Assembly (NCBI GenBank): GCA_045542595.1
Contig: JAZQLI010000004.1
Span: 62,001-126,000 of the forward strand
Source: Scatosoma sp045542595
GTDB taxonomy: Bacteria; Bacillota; Clostridia; Christensenellales; Borkfalkiaceae
Direction of reading: 5' to 3'
Length of the DNA stretch: 64,000 nt
Shown: positions 33,492-42,896 of the stretch, piece after piece
How positions within the stretch are numbered: the stretch's first letter is position 1
Layout of the letters: each line of letters opens with the position of its first letter
Translations under genes and position numbers: made by a program
Notes under the pieces: generated by a model
The model's input: the letters and a program-made list of their open reading frames with translations, nothing else
What the model was told of the DNA's origin: nothing
Database searches by the model: none

Positions 33492-34453
33492 AGAACAATA
33501 TATTGATTTTGAGTTGCGGAACTAGAAATAAAGTGGTGCAGTATTTTATGAAAACATTTGAAGGCAAGGGTACGGTTGTATGTACCGACTGCAGTAGCCT
33601 TGCACCAGCTCTCTATGAAGCGGATAAACACTACATAGTTCCTCGTATGACAGAACCCGGATATTTGGATGTAATCCTTGATATCTGTAAGAAAGAGAAG
33701 ATTTCAGGAGTTTTGAGTTTGATTGACCCCGAATTGAGTTTGCTTGCTGAAAATTCAGATAAATTTGCTGAAGTCGGAACAACTGTGATCGGTTCTTCTT
33801 ATGATCTTTGTGAAATGGCTTTGGATAAGATGCAGATGTATCAATGGCTGGTTACTCACGGTTATAGGTGCGCTCGCTCTTGGCTTAATAAGGATGAGTT
33901 CTATGAGGCTGTCGAAGCAGGTGAAGTGAATTACCCTATATTTGTTAAACCGTATAGAGGTTCCGCAAGTGTCAGCATTTCCAAAGTAAACGATAAAGAT
34001 ACCATCGAGCAGTTGTTTTCTCGTGAGGATGACCTGATGATTCAAGAGTTCCTAAATGGTCAAGAAATCGGAGCAGATGTGTATATTGATATGCTCAGCG
34101 GCGAGATTGTTTCTATTTTCACCAAAAAGAAACTGCTGATGCGAGCAGGCGAAACCGACAAGGCTGTTTCTTTTAAGGATGATAAACTGTTTGCTTTGAT
34201 TGAACGCTTTGTAAAAGAAGCAGGATATTCCGGTCAGATTGACATTGATATTTTTGAGATCAATGGAGAATATTACATATCCGAGGTAAATCCTCGATTT
34301 GGTGGCGGTTATCCTCATGCATACGAGTGTGGGTGTAATCATATGTCGTTGATTTGCAATAACCTTGATGGCATAACGAATACGAAAAACATCGGTGCAT
34401 ATGATGACGGCGTTTATATGATGAAATATAACGAAATCATGCTGAGAAAATGA
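33488..34453 (+). CDS. ATP-grasp enzyme of the EPS locus
   Basis: 321 residues. An N-terminal pre-ATP-grasp Rossmann-like domain (NNILILSCGTRNKVVQYF) is followed by the ATP-grasp core with PIFVKPYRGSASVSI, LMIQEFLNGQEIGADVYID and the metal-binding segment SEVNPRFGGGYPHAYECG. It resembles the CarB-like ATP-grasp proteins found in many polysaccharide clusters, which ligate a carboxylate to an amine, for example adding an amino acid or acyl group to an amino sugar. The exact substrate is unknown. ATG overlaps the previous stop (ATGA), indicating translational coupling with the phosphoglycosyl transferase. Confidence 0.87.
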   Translation: MKNNILILSCGTRNKVVQYFMKTFEGKGTVVCTDCSSLAPALYEADKHYIVPRMTEPGYLDVILDICKKEKISGVLSLIDPELSLLAENSDKFAEVGTTVIGSSYDLCEMALDKMQMYQWLVTHGYRCARSWLNKDEFYEAVEAGEVNYPIFVKPYRGSASVSISKVNDKDTIEQLFSREDDLMIQEFLNGQEIGADVYIDMLSGEIVSIFTKKKLLMRAGETDKAVSFKDDKLFALIERFVKEAGYSGQIDIDIFEINGEYYISEVNPRFGGGYPHAYECGCNHMSLICNNLDGITNTKNIGAYDDGVYMMKYNEIMLRK

Positions 34454-34864
34454 CTGCCGATAAGAGACTAAAACTTGTAAAAAACGAAAATGCAATTAAT
34501 TATTACTTGTTTAAGCTATTGTTGTTTTTTTCTTTATTATAACGATGAGACTTTTAAGTACAAGGAACGAACCACCGAATCTTTTTTTCTTTATTGCACA
34601 AACCACACATAATGCTAATTCAGGGTGATCTATTCTTTACCTTAAACGGAATGAAAAGCTTATCCATAATTATTATTAAGCAAATATAGAATTATTAGAA
34701 AGTGCAAAAAAAGAATTATTATACGGTTTCATATGGACTTATTTCAAGAATAGAGAAAAAGGCATAGAAACATTGAAGTGAAGAATAATACTGCAAGATG
34801 TTCAGTCAAGCTACAAGCTCTTTTATAAATCCATAAGCAAGAATAGCATTTCTTCTAGTAGATT

Positions 34865-35104
34865 TGCCGAAAATGTGACGTTCCTTCCTAAAGTTATTGT
34901 GCGAAAACAAGATGGTTGTATACGATTCAAGAAGTTCACGATGGAATACATTTTTATATGTTTATTCCGCGCAACAAAGCGCTCCTTAAGGGATACAAAT
35001 ACCGCAATAATCGTAAATTGAATTGAAGGCTTTTAGAGCTTGTAGTTGATGAGATAGCTACAAATTATTACATCTACAAGGACAAGGAACTGTCTTATAC
35101 GTAA
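34865..35104 (+). pseudogene. Decayed coding remnant inside the EPS locus
   Basis: The 670 nt between the ATP-grasp gene and the next glycosyltransferase contain no intact gene. A protein-like stretch is visible: from about 34892 the frame ending at 35104 reads through DGIHFYMFIPRNKALLKGYK, hits one TGA near 35024 and continues LLELVVDEIATNYYIY to a final TAA. A neighbouring frame looks coding just before it (ENVTFLPKVIVRKQDG), which suggests a frameshift. The family was not recognised. 34454-34860 shows nothing supportable. Confidence 0.45.
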
Positions 35105-35122
35105 TAAGCGAAAGGTGGGGAT

Positions 35123-36343
35123 ATGAAGAATATTTTATTTCTTACGTTAAGTAATATTTCTAACATTGATGAGAGTGGAATTTATCAAGATTTATTAAGA
35201 GAGTTTGCACGAAAAGGACATTGGGTGTTTGTTGTTTCCCCTACTGAACGTAGAAATCAAGAAAAGACACATTTAATCAAAAACGATAATGTAAATATTT
35301 TACGGGTTCGAACTGGGAATATTCAAAAGACAAATTTGATAGAAAAAGGTATAGCTACAATTTTGCTTGAAACACAGTATATATCAGCAATAAAGAAATA
35401 CTTATCGGATGTAAAATTCGATTTGGTGCTATATTCTACACCGCCTATTACATTGGCAGGTGCGGTTCAATATATAAAAAAGCGAGATGGTGCAAAAACT
35501 TATTTATTGCTCAAAGATATTTTTCCGCAGAATGCTGTAGATATGGGAATGATGAGCAAGTCTGGAGTCAAAGGATTATTGTATCAATATTTCCGTGTAA
35601 AGGAAAAGAAACTGTATGATTTGTCAGACAAAATCGGTTGCATGAGCCCTGCGAATGTTGATTTTATTTTGAGACATAATCCGAATATATCTGCCGAAAA
35701 AGTTGAGATATGCCCGAACTGCATTGATCCTGTGGATATGTCAATATCCAACGAAGAACGAATTGCAATGAGAGAGAAATACGATATTCCGCTTGATAAA
35801 AAAGTGTTTGTCTATGGGGGGAATCTTGGTAAACCTCAGGGGATACCGTTTCTCATTGAGTGCTTAAAAAATCAAATCAATAATGATCAATCCTATTTTT
35901 TAATTGTTGGCGATGGCACAGAATATGGCAAATTAGAAGCCTATATTAGAGAAGATAAGCCTCAAAATGTAAAGCTTATGAGGCGGTTGCCGAAAGAGGA
36001 TTATGATCGCATGGTTGCAGCTTGTGATGTCGGGATGATTTTTCTTGATTATAGATTTACTATCCCCAATTTTCCAAGTAGATTGCTTTCCTATATGCAG
36101 GCGAAATTACCTGTGTTGTGTGTAACTGATAAAAATACGGATGTTGGCAGAATAGCTGTGGAAAATGGCTTCGGCTGGTGGTGTGAGAGCTGCGATATTG
36201 AAGGATTTGATATTATCGTTGAAGCCGCTTGTCAGGCAGATAGGAATGATATGGGTAGCCGAGCGTGGAACTATATGAATGAGAATTATACAGTAGATTT
36301 GGGTTATGCAGTTATTGTTGAAGCTAATGGAGGGAAGCAATGA
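35123..36343 (+). CDS. Glycosyltransferase family 4 (WbuB-like)
   Basis: 406 residues, GT-B fold. The N-terminal half opens NILFLTLSNISN with a long LLKDIFPQNAVDMGM segment typical of WbuB/WcaI-type family 4 transferases. The C-terminal donor domain has KVFVYGGNLGKPQG, LIVGDGTEYGKLE and PSRLLSYMQAKLPVLC (the E-x7-E region appears in altered form). WbuB-like enzymes transfer L-FucNAc in E. coli O26-type clusters, and this locus carries UDP-L-FucNAc genes, so a FucNAc transferase is a reasonable inference. It overlaps the acyltransferase gene by 4 nt. Confidence 0.85.
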   Translation: MKNILFLTLSNISNIDESGIYQDLLREFARKGHWVFVVSPTERRNQEKTHLIKNDNVNILRVRTGNIQKTNLIEKGIATILLETQYISAIKKYLSDVKFDLVLYSTPPITLAGAVQYIKKRDGAKTYLLLKDIFPQNAVDMGMMSKSGVKGLLYQYFRVKEKKLYDLSDKIGCMSPANVDFILRHNPNISAEKVEICPNCIDPVDMSISNEERIAMREKYDIPLDKKVFVYGGNLGKPQGIPFLIECLKNQINNDQSYFLIVGDGTEYGKLEAYIREDKPQNVKLMRRLPKEDYDRMVAACDVGMIFLDYRFTIPNFPSRLLSYMQAKLPVLCVTDKNTDVGRIAVENGFGWWCESCDIEGFDIIVEAACQADRNDMGSRAWNYMNENYTVDLGYAVIVEANGGKQ

Positions 36344-36951
36344 GTGGAAAGATTAAAAGATATATCGCCAAAGGATTACGTTGTATTTTGCAACCAGCGG
36401 CCTTGACAAATTGTAAAATTGATAAAACATCTGCTGTGTGTTCAGGCTCACAGATAAACAGAACTTCAATGGGGAGATATTCGTATATTGGGCATGATTG
36501 CTTTTTCGTGAATGTTGATGTTGGTTCATTTTGTTCTATTGCTGATGGTTGTAGAGTGGGTGGAGCAATGCATCCAATTCACAGAGTTTCTTCCTCGCCA
36601 GTGTTTCATGCGGGGAAGAATGTTATGAAAAAAAACTTCTGCAATTTGGAAGAGATTGAAACGCCTAAAACAATTATCGGTAACGATGTGTGGATTGGTG
36701 CTAATGCTTGTATTAAAGCAGGTGTAACAATTGGTGATGGAGCTGTAATCGGTATGGGAGCCATCGTGACAGAAGATGTGCCTCCTTATGAAGTAAGAGC
36801 AGGAGTTCCGGCTCGGCTCATAAAAAAACGATTTGATGATGATACAATAAAAAAATTGCTAGAAACTCAATGGTGGGATTGGGATGATGAAAAAATAGCT
36901 CGCCTGGCAGATAATTTTGAAAATGTTGAGGGCTTTCTAAAATATATTTAA
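36340..36951 (+). CDS. Hexapeptide-repeat (LbH) acyltransferase
   Basis: 203 residues with left-handed beta-helix hexapeptide repeats: SFCSIADGCRVGG, TIIGNDVWIGANACIKAGVT, IGDGAVIGMGAIVTEDVPPY and the closing VRAGVPARLIKKRF. The HPIHRVSSSPVF segment corresponds to the catalytic His loop of CatB/NodL-like acetyltransferases. It probably O- or N-acetylates a sugar of the repeat unit using acetyl-CoA. Translation is coupled to the upstream glycosyltransferase (4-nt overlap). Confidence 0.88.
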   Translation: MSGKIKRYIAKGLRCILQPAALTNCKIDKTSAVCSGSQINRTSMGRYSYIGHDCFFVNVDVGSFCSIADGCRVGGAMHPIHRVSSSPVFHAGKNVMKKNFCNLEEIETPKTIIGNDVWIGANACIKAGVTIGDGAVIGMGAIVTEDVPPYEVRAGVPARLIKKRFDDDTIKKLLETQWWDWDDEKIARLADNFENVEGFLKYI

Positions 36952-36994
36952 CATAAGGTTCTAGTCTCAAGATGGGACTAGGGGAAAGGTATAT

Positions 36995-38209
36995 ATGAAT
37001 ATTCTTGCTTTAACAAGTGCGTATCCACAACCGGACGATGGGACTGAGATTGTTACACCAACGGTGCAGTATTTGTGCAAAAAATGGGTGGAAAATGGTC
37101 ATAGTGTCATTGTAATTCATAATAATAGTTGTTTTCCTGCTGTATTGTACTGGATTCCAAGCAGAGTTAGAAAGAAGCTGTCGTCTAAGTTGGGGCATAG
37201 CTTCCCTGCAGCTGAAAGTAGAAAGGCTTTGGTCAGAGATGATTGTGGAGTGAGCGTTTACCGTATCCCAATGCTAAAAGTTATTCCGTATAGTAAATTC
37301 TCCAATCGTGTATTAGATGCACAGGTAAAAAAAATTCAAAAGGTTCTTGAACGGGAGTCTTTTGTGCCAGATGTCATTATTAGCCATTGGGTAAATCCTC
37401 AAGTTGATTTGGTCCATAGGTTAAAAGAGAAATACAAAGCCCGTACATCTTTAGTTTTTCATAACGATTGTAGCGAGAAAAATATAGATAAGTTTGCATT
37501 ACGTGAACTTCCGGAAATCTTTGATGCAATAGGATGTAGAAGCGATGCATATGCTGACTATGTACAAGAATCTCTCAAACTATCTAAAAAACCTTTTATT
37601 TGTTACTCGGGAATTCCGGATGAGCAAGCTGCATTACAGGAGAATATCTTGTTAACAGATAAGTTGCTACAGCGAAACCGGGAATTTTTGTATGCAGGCA
37701 GATTGGTTTCATACAAAAAGGTGGATGTGATTATAAAAGCATTAGCAAAGGCGTATGCAGACAAAAAGTTTGTTTTACATATTATAGGTTCGGGTGCAGA
37801 AAAAGAGAAGTTGCAAAGCCTTGCTGATGAATTAGATCTGAACTCAAATGTTGTATTTCACGGACAAATACCTCGCGATAAAGTTTTTGAACTGATGAAA
37901 AAATGCTTTTGTTTCACGATGGTCAGTGAAAAAGAAACTTTTGGAATGGTATATATTGAAGCTATGCTAGCTGGTTGTGTAACCATTGCTTCAAAAGGCG
38001 GTGGCGTTGACGGGGTTATTGTCAGCGAAAAAAATGGATACTTATCTACAGAAGGAGATGTTGATTCCTTGGTGGAGATTTATAAGAAAATTGAGTTGAT
38101 GTCCGACGAGGATTTAGATAGACTGAGAAAAAGCGCAGTGAATACTGCTCTTGGCTTTAGGGATTCTGCGGTGGCACAAAAATATTTAGATGATGTTTTG
38201 AATTGGTAA
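36995..38209 (+). CDS. Glycosyltransferase family 4
   Basis: 404 residues, GT-B fold. The start is NILALTSAYPQPDDG; the donor-binding half has FLYAGRLVSYKKVDVIIKAL, LHIIGSGAEKEKLQSLADEL and the family-4 motif EKETFGMVYIEAMLAGC (E-x7-E). It transfers a nucleotide-activated sugar to the lipid-linked oligosaccharide in the cytosol. AAAGG precedes ATG 36995. The acceptor and donor cannot be specified. Confidence 0.88.
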   Translation: MNILALTSAYPQPDDGTEIVTPTVQYLCKKWVENGHSVIVIHNNSCFPAVLYWIPSRVRKKLSSKLGHSFPAAESRKALVRDDCGVSVYRIPMLKVIPYSKFSNRVLDAQVKKIQKVLERESFVPDVIISHWVNPQVDLVHRLKEKYKARTSLVFHNDCSEKNIDKFALRELPEIFDAIGCRSDAYADYVQESLKLSKKPFICYSGIPDEQAALQENILLTDKLLQRNREFLYAGRLVSYKKVDVIIKALAKAYADKKFVLHIIGSGAEKEKLQSLADELDLNSNVVFHGQIPRDKVFELMKKCFCFTMVSEKETFGMVYIEAMLAGCVTIASKGGGVDGVIVSEKNGYLSTEGDVDSLVEIYKKIELMSDEDLDRLRKSAVNTALGFRDSAVAQKYLDDVLNW

Positions 38210-38227
38210 TATAGCGGAGGACGAAAT

Positions 38228-39403
38228 ATGAATATTTTGATAGTGCCTTCATGGTATGAAGCTCGTTCAGGAGCACAACTTGGTTCTTTCTTTAGAGAGC
38301 AGGCTTTCGCATTAAAGAGATCGGGATGCAATGTAATTGTTGCAGATGCAACGCTTCAGAGCATGAAAAATTTAAAAGGAAAAAAATTATTTTCCATCCA
38401 GAAGAAGAATGACGAAGGCTTGGTGACATATTCATATCTTATGCCTTCATTCGGGCTTATGAGAATGCCTAAAATTGGAGCCAAAATATATGCTCATAAT
38501 TTAGAAAAATTATTTCGCTCAATCATAAAAGATGGGCATAAAGTTGATGTAATTCATGCCCATTCTTTTTATTGTGCTGGAGTTGCTGCGACGAGGCTTG
38601 GAAAAAAATATGGGATTCCGGTTGTTGTAACAGAACATTCTAGTGATATCATTTCAAGAAAATTGGATGTTCAAAAGACGGATTTGTTGAAAGAAACTGT
38701 TGAAAATTGTGAAAAATTCATTTGTGTTGGGAACGGACTAAAAAATGCTGTGATTGAATATATCCAAACCGAAAAAGACATCACTGTGATTCCTAATATA
38801 GTAGATAAAATCTTTAATTACAAAGAAGAAAAAACTTCCGATATCTTTCACTTTGTATCAATTGGGAATTTGATACAAAGAAAAAGGTTTGACTTGACAA
38901 TACATGCGTTTGCCAGAATTTTTAAGGATAACCATAAGGTTATGCTTACTATCATAGGAGACGGTCCCTTGAAAGATGAACTAAAAACTTTGGCGAAAGA
39001 GCGGGGAGTAGAAAATCAGGTCATCTTTACTGGTAGAATGGATAGGAATAACGTTGCACAAGAATTGCAAAGAGCAAATGCATTTGTTTTAGCAAGCGAT
39101 TATGAAACATTCGGTGTTGTATATATTGAAGCTATGGCATGCGGAACTCCTGTCATTGGTACACGAAATGGTGGAGCAGATGATATTATAAATGATACTT
39201 GTGGGATTTTGGTGGATACTGATGATGTACTGCAGTTGGCAAGCGCAATGAAGCAGATATATTCAACATATAATAAGTATGACAAAAAATATATTGCCAA
39301 TCAATGTGTTAGTCAGTATGGAGAAGAGTCAATCTCCATGCAATTAAAAGTTGTATATAGCAATATCGTAAAATCAGGGGGTTGTTTCAATGGGGAAGAT
39401 TAA
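38228..39403 (+). CDS. Glycosyltransferase family 4
   Basis: 391 residues, GT-B fold. It has an N-terminal NILIVPSWYEARSGAQLGSF with a Gly/Ser acceptor loop, DVIHAHSFYCAGVAA, and VVVTEHSSDI. The donor domain has SIGNLIQRKRFDLTIHAF, LTIIGDGPLKDELK and the E-x7-E motif in DYETFGVVYIEAMACGTP. GGAGG lies 8 nt upstream of the ATG. It overlaps the polymerase gene by 14 nt. Confidence 0.88.
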   Translation: MNILIVPSWYEARSGAQLGSFFREQAFALKRSGCNVIVADATLQSMKNLKGKKLFSIQKKNDEGLVTYSYLMPSFGLMRMPKIGAKIYAHNLEKLFRSIIKDGHKVDVIHAHSFYCAGVAATRLGKKYGIPVVVTEHSSDIISRKLDVQKTDLLKETVENCEKFICVGNGLKNAVIEYIQTEKDITVIPNIVDKIFNYKEEKTSDIFHFVSIGNLIQRKRFDLTIHAFARIFKDNHKVMLTIIGDGPLKDELKTLAKERGVENQVIFTGRMDRNNVAQELQRANAFVLASDYETFGVVYIEAMACGTPVIGTRNGGADDIINDTCGILVDTDDVLQLASAMKQIYSTYNKYDKKYIANQCVSQYGEESISMQLKVVYSNIVKSGGCFNGED

Positions 39404-40589
39404 AGAAAAATTCATATTTCTTTTACCTACATTAACAATTGTTCTCCAATGGATAAAAATTGCAGGTATTAACTTAAGCTGGCTGATTTCTGGATTGTTG
39501 TTAATTTCATTGTTGGCAAAAAGAAACTGGATACTGCAGAAAAAGATACCTTTGCTCTTTTGTTTGTTTTTCTTCATTTCGCCGTTTTGTACGTTTTTTT
39601 TGGGGCAAGCCACCTCGTTTAATTTGTCCTTATATATTAGTATTGCTACTGGTGTGATTTATTTTTTGTATGTTTCTATGCTGGAGCATGATATGTTTGA
39701 GAAATTTATGTTGGGGGGACTGTTTTCGTGTGTCCTTTTTGCGATTTGGGGATGCTACGAAAGTTTTACTGGAAATTATATTTTATCAAACCATGAAATT
39801 TTTACGCAGCGCCCAACATGGAACGGAATGCATTATCCAATAGCTGCATTTCCGAACACCAATGATATTGCTCAATATTTAACCCTTTTATTTCCAATGG
39901 TATCGCTTATTCTTCTAAAAAGGAGTAAGTTGGCGTGGGGTATTTCATCTATTTTAGTGTTTTATGTCATATATACAAGTGGTTCTAGATTGTGTATGAT
40001 TTGTTTTTTGGGTATTTGGGGACTGTCACTGTTTTGGAAGCTTTTATCTGATAGACGGGCGAAAACCCTATTAACAATAATTTTAATCACAATCCTGATA
40101 ATAATTGGATTGCTTGTTGTTAATGCAAAAACGGGAATAGTAACAACTGTATTGGAGCAGTTTCTTTCGATAGATACTAATGCGGATTACTATTCAGGGC
40201 GTGGAGACATTTATGCTGATGTTTTGGCGGTTGCAGCAAAGTTGCCATTAGGGGGATTCGGTTCTGCTTACACTGCAAATGACTTTCCGCCACATAGTTT
40301 TCTGCTTTTTGTTTTATGTGACTATGGTTGGTTGGCTGCCATATTTTTGATTGTTGTGTTCCTGAAATTTGGATTTAGGTACTTTCGTGCTGCTTCTCTA
40401 AAACGAGATGATTGGTTTATTGTTTTGTTGTTATCAACATTAATACTGTTTCCTATATTATCAAGCGTTAGTTCGACAAATGAGCAGAGAAAAATTATTT
40501 GGATGATGCTTGGGATTTTTATGAATCAATATTTATGTTATAAAGAGATTGGCAGAAAAGGGACATGCGATGTCGCACAAGATGAATAG
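39390..40589 (+). CDS. O-antigen ligase/polymerase family membrane protein (Wzy-type)
   Basis: 399 residues with about ten membrane spans and a large extracytoplasmic loop near residues 245-310 (TNADYYSGRGDIYADVLAVAA). The SRLCMICFLGIWGL region and the GSAYTANDFPPHSFLLFVL segment match the Wzy_C/O-antigen ligase fold. With Wzx and a Wzz-like protein also nearby, it is the probable repeat-unit polymerase of a Wzx/Wzy pathway. Sequence identity in this family is always low, so the call rests on topology and position. Confidence 0.8.
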   Translation: MGKIKEKFIFLLPTLTIVLQWIKIAGINLSWLISGLLLISLLAKRNWILQKKIPLLFCLFFFISPFCTFFLGQATSFNLSLYISIATGVIYFLYVSMLEHDMFEKFMLGGLFSCVLFAIWGCYESFTGNYILSNHEIFTQRPTWNGMHYPIAAFPNTNDIAQYLTLLFPMVSLILLKRSKLAWGISSILVFYVIYTSGSRLCMICFLGIWGLSLFWKLLSDRRAKTLLTIILITILIIIGLLVVNAKTGIVTTVLEQFLSIDTNADYYSGRGDIYADVLAVAAKLPLGGFGSAYTANDFPPHSFLLFVLCDYGWLAAIFLIVVFLKFGFRYFRAASLKRDDWFIVLLLSTLILFPILSSVSSTNEQRKIIWMMLGIFMNQYLCYKEIGRKGTCDVAQDE

Positions 40590-40598
40590 GAGTATGTC

Positions 40599-41852
40599 GT
40601 GAAGATTTTATTTATTCTTGAAAATTTAGCCGATAGATGCGGGGCAAACGTCAATATAGCGATTGTTTTAGCGAAGCAATTAGCCAAGAGTTTTGAAGTC
40701 CATGCTTTGGCTCGATACGATGAGGTCAAGCAAATTGCTTGTGAAAAAAAAGAAACATTTAGCGAGGTTCACACCTTCTATGCTGACCAACCTGGAAAGC
40801 TTGCGAAATTTACATCAAATGATTGGAATAAGGTGAGTGGGCTTAAAAAGCTAATGCGCTTTTGTAAGTCACCAACTACATTCATATCAATGATTGATGC
40901 TAAATATTTTGATTTCAGTATCACAAAAAAGAAATGCAAAAAAGCAATAGAGGAAGTATGTAGAAAAGAAAAGTATGATGTTGTGATTGCAGTATCTGCA
41001 CCGTACTACATCATGCAAGCAGTGGCAGAGGCGAATATTGATTGTACAAAAATGGCACTGCAGCTTGATCCGTTTACAAATAATTATACGTTAAGTTCTC
41101 GATTAAAAAAAAGAAGGAAAAGAATTGAACTTCGCACTTATAGTAAATTGAGTATATTGTTTGTTGGAGATTATCTATATCATGACTTGATGACAATTAT
41201 TTCAAATGCGAATGGAAATATTATTCCAATTCCATTACCGGGTTTGGTTTGTGACAATATGGTAGAGAAACCAAATGTGTTTGATAATAACAACCAAATA
41301 ATAAATTTCCTTTTTGTTGGGCAATTCTATGAAAAGATTCGGGATCCGCATTACTTATTGCAACTGTTTTCCTATCTTCCGTCCAACTACATTCTCCATA
41401 TTGTTGGTGGTGGGTGTGACAAGGAGTTGGAACGATATGCACAAATCCTGGGCAAAAGATTGGTTAGACATGGTTGGGTATCAAAAGAGGAAGCAAATGC
41501 GTATATTGAGAAATTCGATGTTTTGGTTAATGTCAATAATACAATAACAAATCAGTTGCCGAGTAAGCTCTTTGAGTACATTAGCACAGGAAAGCCTATA
41601 GTGAACTTATGTAAGTCTGATAAGTGTTTGTCACAAACATATATGGACAAATATGAAAATGGTGTATGTGTTATGGAAAAACAAGGCTTTCTTGAGAGTA
41701 ATGCAAAATTAATTGCAAACTTTGTTGAAAAACACCTGCATATAGTTTTAAGTAGGGATAAAATTCTTAGTTGTTTCAAGGAAAACACGGATGTAAGTGT
41801 TGCTAAACTTATACGGGACAAGATTTTACGGGGTGCCAAAGGAGACGAATAA
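40599..41852 (+). CDS. Glycosyltransferase (GT-B)
   Basis: 417 residues. It starts with GTG 40599, 9 nt after the polymerase stop, with TAGGAG upstream. The N-terminus KILFILENLADRCGANVNIA is a GT-B first strand; the C-terminal half has INFLFVGQFYEKIRDPHYLL, LHIVGGGCDKELERYA, and NQLPSKLFEYISTGKPIVNL, typical of donor-sugar binding in families 1/4. Probably one of the serial transferases assembling the repeat unit. Confidence 0.82.
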   Translation: MKILFILENLADRCGANVNIAIVLAKQLAKSFEVHALARYDEVKQIACEKKETFSEVHTFYADQPGKLAKFTSNDWNKVSGLKKLMRFCKSPTTFISMIDAKYFDFSITKKKCKKAIEEVCRKEKYDVVIAVSAPYYIMQAVAEANIDCTKMALQLDPFTNNYTLSSRLKKRRKRIELRTYSKLSILFVGDYLYHDLMTIISNANGNIIPIPLPGLVCDNMVEKPNVFDNNNQIINFLFVGQFYEKIRDPHYLLQLFSYLPSNYILHIVGGGCDKELERYAQILGKRLVRHGWVSKEEANAYIEKFDVLVNVNNTITNQLPSKLFEYISTGKPIVNLCKSDKCLSQTYMDKYENGVCVMEKQGFLESNAKLIANFVEKHLHIVLSRDKILSCFKENTDVSVAKLIRDKILRGAKGDE

Positions 41853-41886
41853 ACTAATAGTATTTTGTAAAGGAGAATATAAAGCT

Positions 41887-42894
41887 ATGGATAGATTTGA
41901 TATACCAATATGTATATTTATTTTCAAAAGAATGAAAGCAGTTGAAATTATCGAAAGAATTGCTCAAGTTAAACCCTCAAAATTATACATTATGGCAGAT
42001 CAAGGAAGAGATGAGATGGAAAAAAATGCTGCTTCGGAATGTCGTGTAGCAGTTGAGAACGCTATTAATTGGGATTGCGAAGTAATTAAAAACTATGCTG
42101 AAGAAAATCGTGGTGTTTATAAGAATATCGGAGAGGGAGCAAAATGGGTTTTAAGACAAGAAAAATGGGCAATTTTTTTGGAGGATGATAATTTGCCCGA
42201 AATAACCTTTTTTCCGTTTTGCAGAGAAATGTTGCATAAATATGAAGATGACACTAGAATCGTTTGGGTTTGTGGGACAAATTATCTAGGGGACTATCAT
42301 CCTTCATCTAATGAAAGTTATGTTTTTACAAGACATATGCTGCCTTGTGGATGGGCATCATGGGCAAATAAATTTGAACGTTTCTATGATGGCGAGCTTG
42401 CACTTGCTTCGAATGAAATAATTTTGTCCCGTATTGGTGGTATGTATTGCAATAAAAAAGTTTATCGACAATATCGTGAATTGTGGATGAAGGAATATAA
42501 GCGATTATCGCAAGGACTAAATCCAATTTCGTGGGATTATCAAATGGATTTTTCAATAAAGGCACACAATTTGCTTGGAATTTGTCCTTGTAGAAATCAA
42601 ATCAAAAATATAGGTGTAGATGAAAATTCTATACATGGTGGAAATTCCTTTGACCTGGTTATGACAAGGCGTTTTTGTGGAATGGATTCTTTCCCAATAG
42701 AATTTCCTTTGAAACATCCTACAACCGTCTTGCAGGATGAGGAATTTGAGAAAAAAATTGGGAATATCATTTTGATTCCAAGAAGTTTTCGGATAAAAAG
42801 ATGGTTGAAAGGAACAGCCGTTAAATGCGTGAAATTTCTTTTTCGTATTCCAGCAGATGTAAAGATAAAACATTTTTTTAAGAGGGATCACTAA
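41887..42894 (+). CDS. GT-A-like glycosyltransferase
   Basis: 335 residues. The N-terminus DIPICIFIFKRMKAVEIIER matches the start of a GT-A fold, KLYIMADQGRDEME follows, and IFLEDDNLPEITFFPFC contains the DxD-like metal/nucleotide motif (EDD). The region around PCGWASWANKFERF is conserved in HlpA-like sugar transferases of EPS clusters. Start choice: the frame opens at 41797 inside the preceding gene, but ATG 41887 follows AAAGGAG at about 41869 and begins the first strand. The donor sugar is unknown. Confidence 0.78.
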   Translation: MDRFDIPICIFIFKRMKAVEIIERIAQVKPSKLYIMADQGRDEMEKNAASECRVAVENAINWDCEVIKNYAEENRGVYKNIGEGAKWVLRQEKWAIFLEDDNLPEITFFPFCREMLHKYEDDTRIVWVCGTNYLGDYHPSSNESYVFTRHMLPCGWASWANKFERFYDGELALASNEIILSRIGGMYCNKKVYRQYRELWMKEYKRLSQGLNPISWDYQMDFSIKAHNLLGICPCRNQIKNIGVDENSIHGGNSFDLVMTRRFCGMDSFPIEFPLKHPTTVLQDEEFEKKIGNIILIPRSFRIKRWLKGTAVKCVKFLFRIPADVKIKHFFKRDH

Positions 42895-42896
42895 AT

